Shown here piece by piece: positions 59,844 to 64,000 of a stretch of DNA of 64,000 nt. Source of the DNA: Physcia stellaris (lineage: Eukaryota > Ascomycota > Lecanoromycetes > Caliciales > Physciaceae); the NCBI GenBank assembly GCA_018902385.1, contig JABSSW010000008.1, forward strand, positions 682,001 to 746,000, given 5' to 3'. The position numbers and the translations under genes were made by a program. A model generated the notes under the pieces. The model searched no databases, had not been told where the DNA came from, and was given only the letters and a program-made list of their open reading frames with translations. Each line of letters begins with the position of its first letter. The stretch's first letter is position 1.

Positions 59844-60779
59844 TCAAACCTGGATAGGATTCGGTACCGCAGGCCCTACGCCTCTAAGCAACACCACCGT
59901 GTTACCGCTGGTGACAACATCCCCAACTTTCTCGGAAAATTCAAGCAGTCTTCCACCTTCCACGTGGAAGACCCTAAGCTTTTCTTCTTCCCCACCCCCT
60001 CTGTTATTGACGTTCTGCACCTGCAAATTCTTCGCAGCTGCATCCAGCATTCGACCTACACTCCACTCTTTGCTATACCAAAAGTCGCCTTTCGGCAGCT
60101 TCGCAGTGGTAGTATTCGCCTCAGCTTCCACATAGAGATACACCCTCTTGTCAACCGGTATCTTCTCATCCCCCTTGGCAGTCCTCTTCAGTGCATTCAG
60201 CGCCATCATCCGACTCGACGCCGTCGATGGCTTAGGCTTGGGCAAGACAGCAGCCTGCTTCTCCTTCCCCCAAACCTTCAGCCTCCCAAGCGCAGCCTTC
60301 GCCCTCTCCATACTCTGCGCCTGCGCGCTCCCAGCATTCCCTTGTCTTGCCCCCAGCGGCACCAGCGTTGAGCACGCGTGGTCTTCTTTCAGCCTATGCT
60401 TTAGGCAGTATTGCCGATTACACGTTGGGCAGCTCACGCCGGTCGACGTAAGCGTGTTGATATAAGTCTTGCACACCGGGTGCGAGCACTGCGTATCCGT
60501 CGCCAACGTAGGCTTCCCCCTCAGGGGCGGTGTCGTCGATGGAGACGCAGCAGCTTTGCGCCTCGCAGCCCATTCCCCCGCGTGGCTGCATTTGTGCGCT
60601 GTTTCGGTCCTGTGGTCGAGGCAGTAGGTGCCGCGGCAGGATTCGCAGCGGAAGGGGAGGAAGTCGAGGACGTTGCAGTAGGAGTATTGACAGTGGGCGC
60701 CGATGGCTTCGAGGTCTTTGTCCATTGTGGTGTAGGTTTGGGGCTCTGAGAGCGGGAGGGGTTTGGAGGAGGACGCCAT
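59844..60779 (-). CDS. CUZ1: AN1-type zinc finger protein, CUZ1/ZFAND1-like
   Basis: Links the proteasome and Cdc48/p97, acting in the stress response to arsenite and in stress-granule clearance. I start at MASSSKPLPLSEPQTY (60779), giving 311 residues; a Met 15 codons upstream is less like the family. The first AN1 finger is at about residues 27-70 (GAHCQYSYCNVLDFLPFRCESC, YCLDHRTETAHKC) and the second at about 95-140 (CSHPVCKTYINTLTSTGVSC, YCLKHRLKEDHAC). A helical linker carries AKAALGRLKVWGKEKQ. The C-terminal part about 215-311 is the ubiquitin-like domain (KRVYLYVEAEA, FWYSKEWSVGRMLDAAAKNLQV, RVFHVEGGRLLEFSEKVGDV). No intron. Very dense in C on the plus strand, which creates several long shadow frames. 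Confidence 0.93.
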   Translation of the reverse strand: MASSSKPLPLSEPQTYTTMDKDLEAIGAHCQYSYCNVLDFLPFRCESCRGTYCLDHRTETAHKCSHAGEWAARRKAAASPSTTPPLRGKPTLATDTQCSHPVCKTYINTLTSTGVSCPTCNRQYCLKHRLKEDHACSTLVPLGARQGNAGSAQAQSMERAKAALGRLKVWGKEKQAAVLPKPKPSTASSRMMALNALKRTAKGDEKIPVDKRVYLYVEAEANTTTAKLPKGDFWYSKEWSVGRMLDAAAKNLQVQNVNNRGGGEEEKLRVFHVEGGRLLEFSEKVGDVVTSGNTVVLLRGVGPAVPNPIQV

Positions 60780-61107
60780 GGTTGCCTTTAGATTTGGGAA
60801 GGGGAATAGGTGATGTTGGAACAATGCCTTTGAGAAGACGAAGGAGAAGAGCCGCCACGCAGGCAGCGGACGACTCGTCAGCGCCCTCCACAGTGCTTTG
60901 ATAAGAGGCTCGTGCCAGAAGATGCTGGAAGCCGAGACCTCGGAAGTTCGGAACCCACAATATTTAGCCTACGCGGGAGCGGGCCGCAGGCTAAGAATAG
61001 CTCAGAGCGTCGAACCCTGATGACGATCTTCAGTTCCTTCAACCCTCAACCCTCCTCTTCACTAATCGCTGCTCTGTCTTTGTTCACTCGCCTGACGTCT
61101 GGACACC
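60780..61107. promoter_or_regulatory. Divergent promoter, CUZ1/C45 acyltransferase
   Basis: 328 bp between divergent start codons. No particular site can be assigned. Confidence 0.4.
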
Positions 61108-62554
61108 ATGAAGACCGTAGCATGTAACGGTACGCCTCATGAGGTTCGTCGACAGAGGTGTCCGCTTCAAAACAGAGACTGAGCTGCTGTCATTTAGATT
61201 GGCTTGCAACATGGCCAACAGGCAAGAAACGAAATCGAAGGAAGCATAAACTTTTATGAAGGACTCTTCCAGGAGACTGCCAAGCTATCTTGGGAGAAAG
61301 TCATGAAGGAGGCTGAGAAGTCTGTGCCCTTGCTTCGAGAAAAGCTACCTCGATACCTTGAGGAAATTAATGGTAAAGCTACTCTATCTTTTTGTCTAAT
61401 CTCGAGTCTACTTCTGTTACAACTGTGTTCAATCCATGAAACTTTTATCAAATCAATGTAAAGATAGTGAATGAGAAGCCCGGGTTTTGCACGATATTTC
61501 AGGGAGTATAGACACCTTTTTATCGCTCATCTCTTCTCAAAGTCCGAAAGTCCTTTTACGACTCTCTCTATCTACATTGGTCAGCTCCAAAAACTCGAAC
61601 CTTTCATTACTATAAGTGCCTTGTTATAAACTTGCAGCTAGTATAATTTGGATTTATTCGACGTGACACCCTCCATATCCACAGCGTCGAAAATATCTTT
61701 ACATCTATCTTACCAACAACCCTTTAGGTATCGCCACCGGCTCTCAGCACCCCTTCCTCTCCATCCTCGCCCTAAACGTCCGCACCGAAATAGCCTACGG
61801 CCTCTTCACCGACGGCTGCACCGCCATCTCCCACCGCACCCGCACCGCCACGCACCTCGCCCAGAACTGGGACTGGCAAACCCCTCAAAAAGCCAACTTG
61901 ATCCACCTCCTCATCTCCCAACCCTCCCAACCTTCAATCGACATCATCACCGAAGCGGGCATAATCGGCAAAATCGGGCTCAATTCCTCTGGCGTGGGCG
62001 TGTGTCTCAACGCTATTAGAGCGCTGGGCGTGGATTGGGGGAGGGTGCCTGTGCATTTGGCGCTGAGGGTGTGTTTGGATAGTAGATCGAGGGAGGAAGC
62101 GGTGCGGAGGGTGAAGGAGATGGGCGTAGCGAGTGCGTGTAATATTTTTGTTGCGGATGCCAGCGGTGCGGTGGGGTTGGAGTGTAGCCATCGAGATGTT
62201 GTGGAGCTGGCTGCGGCTGAGGATGGGGTCTTGTGCCATACCAATCACTTTGTGGTGCAGCACACTGGGGTGGATGATTACTTGCAGTGGGCGGATTCGA
62301 AGCCCCGGTTGGAACGGGTGGAGGAATTGGTTCGGGGAATGGGGAAGGGTCATGGGAAGGTGGGTGGAGAGGAAATAGAGAAGATATTGGAAGATGAACA
62401 GGGTTGGCCGGCAAGCATTTGTCGAGAGCAAATCAAGGGGAGCATGGCGGAAACGTTGTTTAGTGTGGTTATGGACTTGCAAAGGAAGAAGGGTAGGGTG
62501 AGGATAGGAAGGCCGGCCAAGGTTCAGGAGGTAGTGGAGCTGATGCCTCTGTGA
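61108..62554 (+). CDS. C45-family acyltransferase (acyl-CoA:6-APA acyltransferase-like Ntn hydrolase)
   Basis: Ntn hydrolase of the same family as the penicillin acyltransferase AatA/penDE. Exons 61108-61143, 61198-61372, 61728-62554; 345 residues. Family landmarks: ACNGTPHEIGLQHGQQARNEI across intron 1, YLEEINGIATGSQHPFLSILALNVRTEIAYG across intron 2, then FTDGCTAI, the Gly-Cys autocleavage and nucleophile site, HLAQNWDWQT, GIIGKIGLNSSGVGVCLNAI and CHTNHFV. Most ascomycetes carry such a gene without making penicillin, and no pcbAB or pcbC neighbours are present, so the natural substrate is unknown; no C-terminal peroxisomal SKL-like signal is seen (ends ELMPL). Intron 2 is 355 nt, unusually long here. 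The first half of exon 3 is C-rich and the second half G-rich. Confidence 0.9.
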
Positions 62555-64000
62555 AAAGTTGAACTGCAGCAGCCAAGTCGATCTTGTGCTTTGCTGACAC
62601 CCCTTTCAGACTTCGAGTCGTTGATACATGGATTAGATTGCTGATATGTCAAGCAACACAGTCGTTGATCTTGGCTATGCGTGATGCTCTAAACGATATC
62701 GACGAGACGCAGCAAAATGGAAGATCTCGGTCTCGCTCTGCCATCAAAGACTTCGGAAAACACCTCGAGAGCACAGCATCCAATCCACCCTCATCTCCAC
62801 AAACTCAACCCACCAACCAAAATCAACGCCTTGAACTGAACCATCCCAAAACCATCTCGTCCAAAAAAGAACTCAGCACCCGCAATACCAACCTCAAACT
62901 CCAGATGTACATCCAGCCAGAACCCTCAATCTCCATCAACCAATCAGCCTAGCACCAGCCAAAATCACCATCTTGAACCAAACCATCCCAAAATCATCTC
63001 GTCCAAAAAAAGAACTCAGCACCCGCAACACCAACTTCAATCCCAAACTACAAACACACATCCATCCAGAACCCTCAATCCCCATCAACCAGTCACAGCA
63101 TCCCCACAGTCCTAGATCTCCAGTACATGGCAACACTTTATTCCCCCTCCCATTCCCCGGAACCGGAAATCCTGTGCTTTTTGCTCTGCTGAGAGATCGC
63201 TATGATGAGTGATCTCATCATGAACGGATTGATGGCTTGTGTGCCTCTCCCTTTTCACGTCTATCTACCCTCATCTCGCTGATTCCTCGAAAGAATGCCA
63301 TACTCTCCGCTCCTTACCATCTCCTTCTATTCCTATTTCTTCCATATCTCGATCCCTGTTCTCGTGCAGCCTTTTCTTTTCGTTACATCTCCATCACGCA
63401 AATCTTCTCACTTTCTCTTCCCACCTCAATCTCAATTCCAATCCCCATCTCCAATTCCACTATTCGCATCCGCATCACGTCCATAGCCCACAACCCGAAT
63501 ACCCCCACATCTTTCTCTTTCAGCTCCCCCAACAATCTTGAGAGGAGGAGGGCGAGAAGGGGAAGGGGAGCTTACATGCCAATTGGAGTGTCTAGCTAGT
63601 ATGGGAGGTCGATCACTTTACATTTTCCATAGATACACTTTTCTTGTCGAAAGGGGCGTTGAGCGTGTGGACAATTGTAACGTTGCCGATGAAAGACCAC
63701 TGGAAGAGGAGGAATGTTGTCCTTATAAAGTATCGTAATACTGGATATACGAAATCGAGAAATGCCGTTTCGGATGGACGATAGACCGATAACCGGTTTT
63801 CTATTCATTCAGAACTCTATAGTCTTGAACATTCAGATTTTCGCCACCCTCGAAAACAGGTTGCCTTTGTTCGATGCCTGGTTCTAGATCCAGAAACTCC
63901 AGCGCTGATGCAGTATATCAAAGAAACAAACGCCCTAGCTATGCAGCAAAGCTCTACCAACACCGCCCCGCTAATGGCACGTCCCCATCAAATTCCTCCT
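62555..64000. other. Terminal 1.4 kb region, no gene
   Basis: No supported gene. It contains the 142-bp tandem duplication (separate entry), C/T-rich low-complexity sequence around 63280-63530 with TCTCCA and TCCAAT repeats, and CA-rich stretches. Several open frames there are artefacts of composition. Confidence 0.45.
62811..63095. repeat. 142-bp tandem duplication, diverged
   Basis: Copy 1 about 62811-62945 and copy 2 about 62953-63095, offset 142 bp. Shared blocks include CACCAACCAAAATCA versus CACCAGCCAAAATCA, CTCGTCCAAAAAAGAACTCAG versus its 1-bp longer form, and CCAGAACCCTCAATCTCCATC versus CCAGAACCCTCAATCCCCATC (trimmed). Many point differences show that the copies are not recent. CA-rich low-complexity sequence. 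Confidence 0.88.

Noticed and set aside
60148-60960. Overlapping open frames on both strands across CUZ1
   Set aside because: Caused by very high GC; the CUZ1 frame alone carries conserved zinc fingers and the ubiquitin-like domain.

Overview
The window is 64 kb of nuclear DNA from a filamentous ascomycete (Pezizomycotina; Dothideomycetes is my guess, not proven). The evidence is many short introns (most about 45-90 nt) with GT-AG or GC-AG ends and CTAAC/CTGAC-like branch sites. The gene complement is also typical of such fungi: calmodulin with an intron straight after the start codon, BEM1, MSB2, a DUF1774 membrane protein and a CorA-like protein. I resolved 22 protein-coding genes, one intron-bearing tRNA and one decayed gene. 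Intron positions were worked out by hand from splice signals, phase and family similarity; nearly all models close exactly in frame.

Layout. 0-10.7 kb: calmodulin (+), mitochondrial ABC exporter MDL1 (-), a SnoaL/NTF2-like protein (+), the t-SNARE TLG2 (+) and an SMP-30/gluconolactonase-like protein (-). 11.7-19.5 kb: three minus-strand genes, AFG1-type ATPase, BEM1 scaffold and a THP3/SAC3-GANP protein. 19.9-29.0 kb: VPS36 (+), DUF1774 membrane protein (-), M28 leucine aminopeptidase (-), a phosphopantetheinyl transferase (+), tRNA-Arg(CCU) (+) and HIS2 (+). 31-48 kb: a small FKBP (+), a sparse 3.6 kb stretch, a huge MSB2-like signalling mucin (-), a 4.6 kb intergenic region upstream of it, and a fungal protein of unknown function (-). 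48-51 kb is gene-poor and holds a decayed Nudix hydrolase. 51.7-62.6 kb: a 77-residue protein, an R3H protein, thymidylate synthase, a CorA-like membrane protein, a small Cys-rich protein (-), CUZ1 (-) and a C45 acyltransferase (+). The last 1.4 kb is non-coding and contains a 142-bp tandem duplication.

The genes do not form one pathway. Themes are polarity and stress signalling (calmodulin, BEM1, MSB2), membrane traffic (TLG2, VPS36), mitochondria (MDL1, AFG1, the phosphopantetheinyl transferase), proteostasis (CUZ1, FKBP) and primary metabolism (HIS2, thymidylate synthase). I recognised no retroelement, virus-like element, CRISPR array or rRNA, and no secondary-metabolite cluster.

The most notable points are three apparent GC-AG introns; four otherwise good genes whose frames would each be restored by one extra base (mostly in homopolymers), which suggests either consensus error or real decay; the 87-bp minisatellite in MSB2; and the decaying Nudix gene. 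I do not see convincing evidence of a new multi-gene system.
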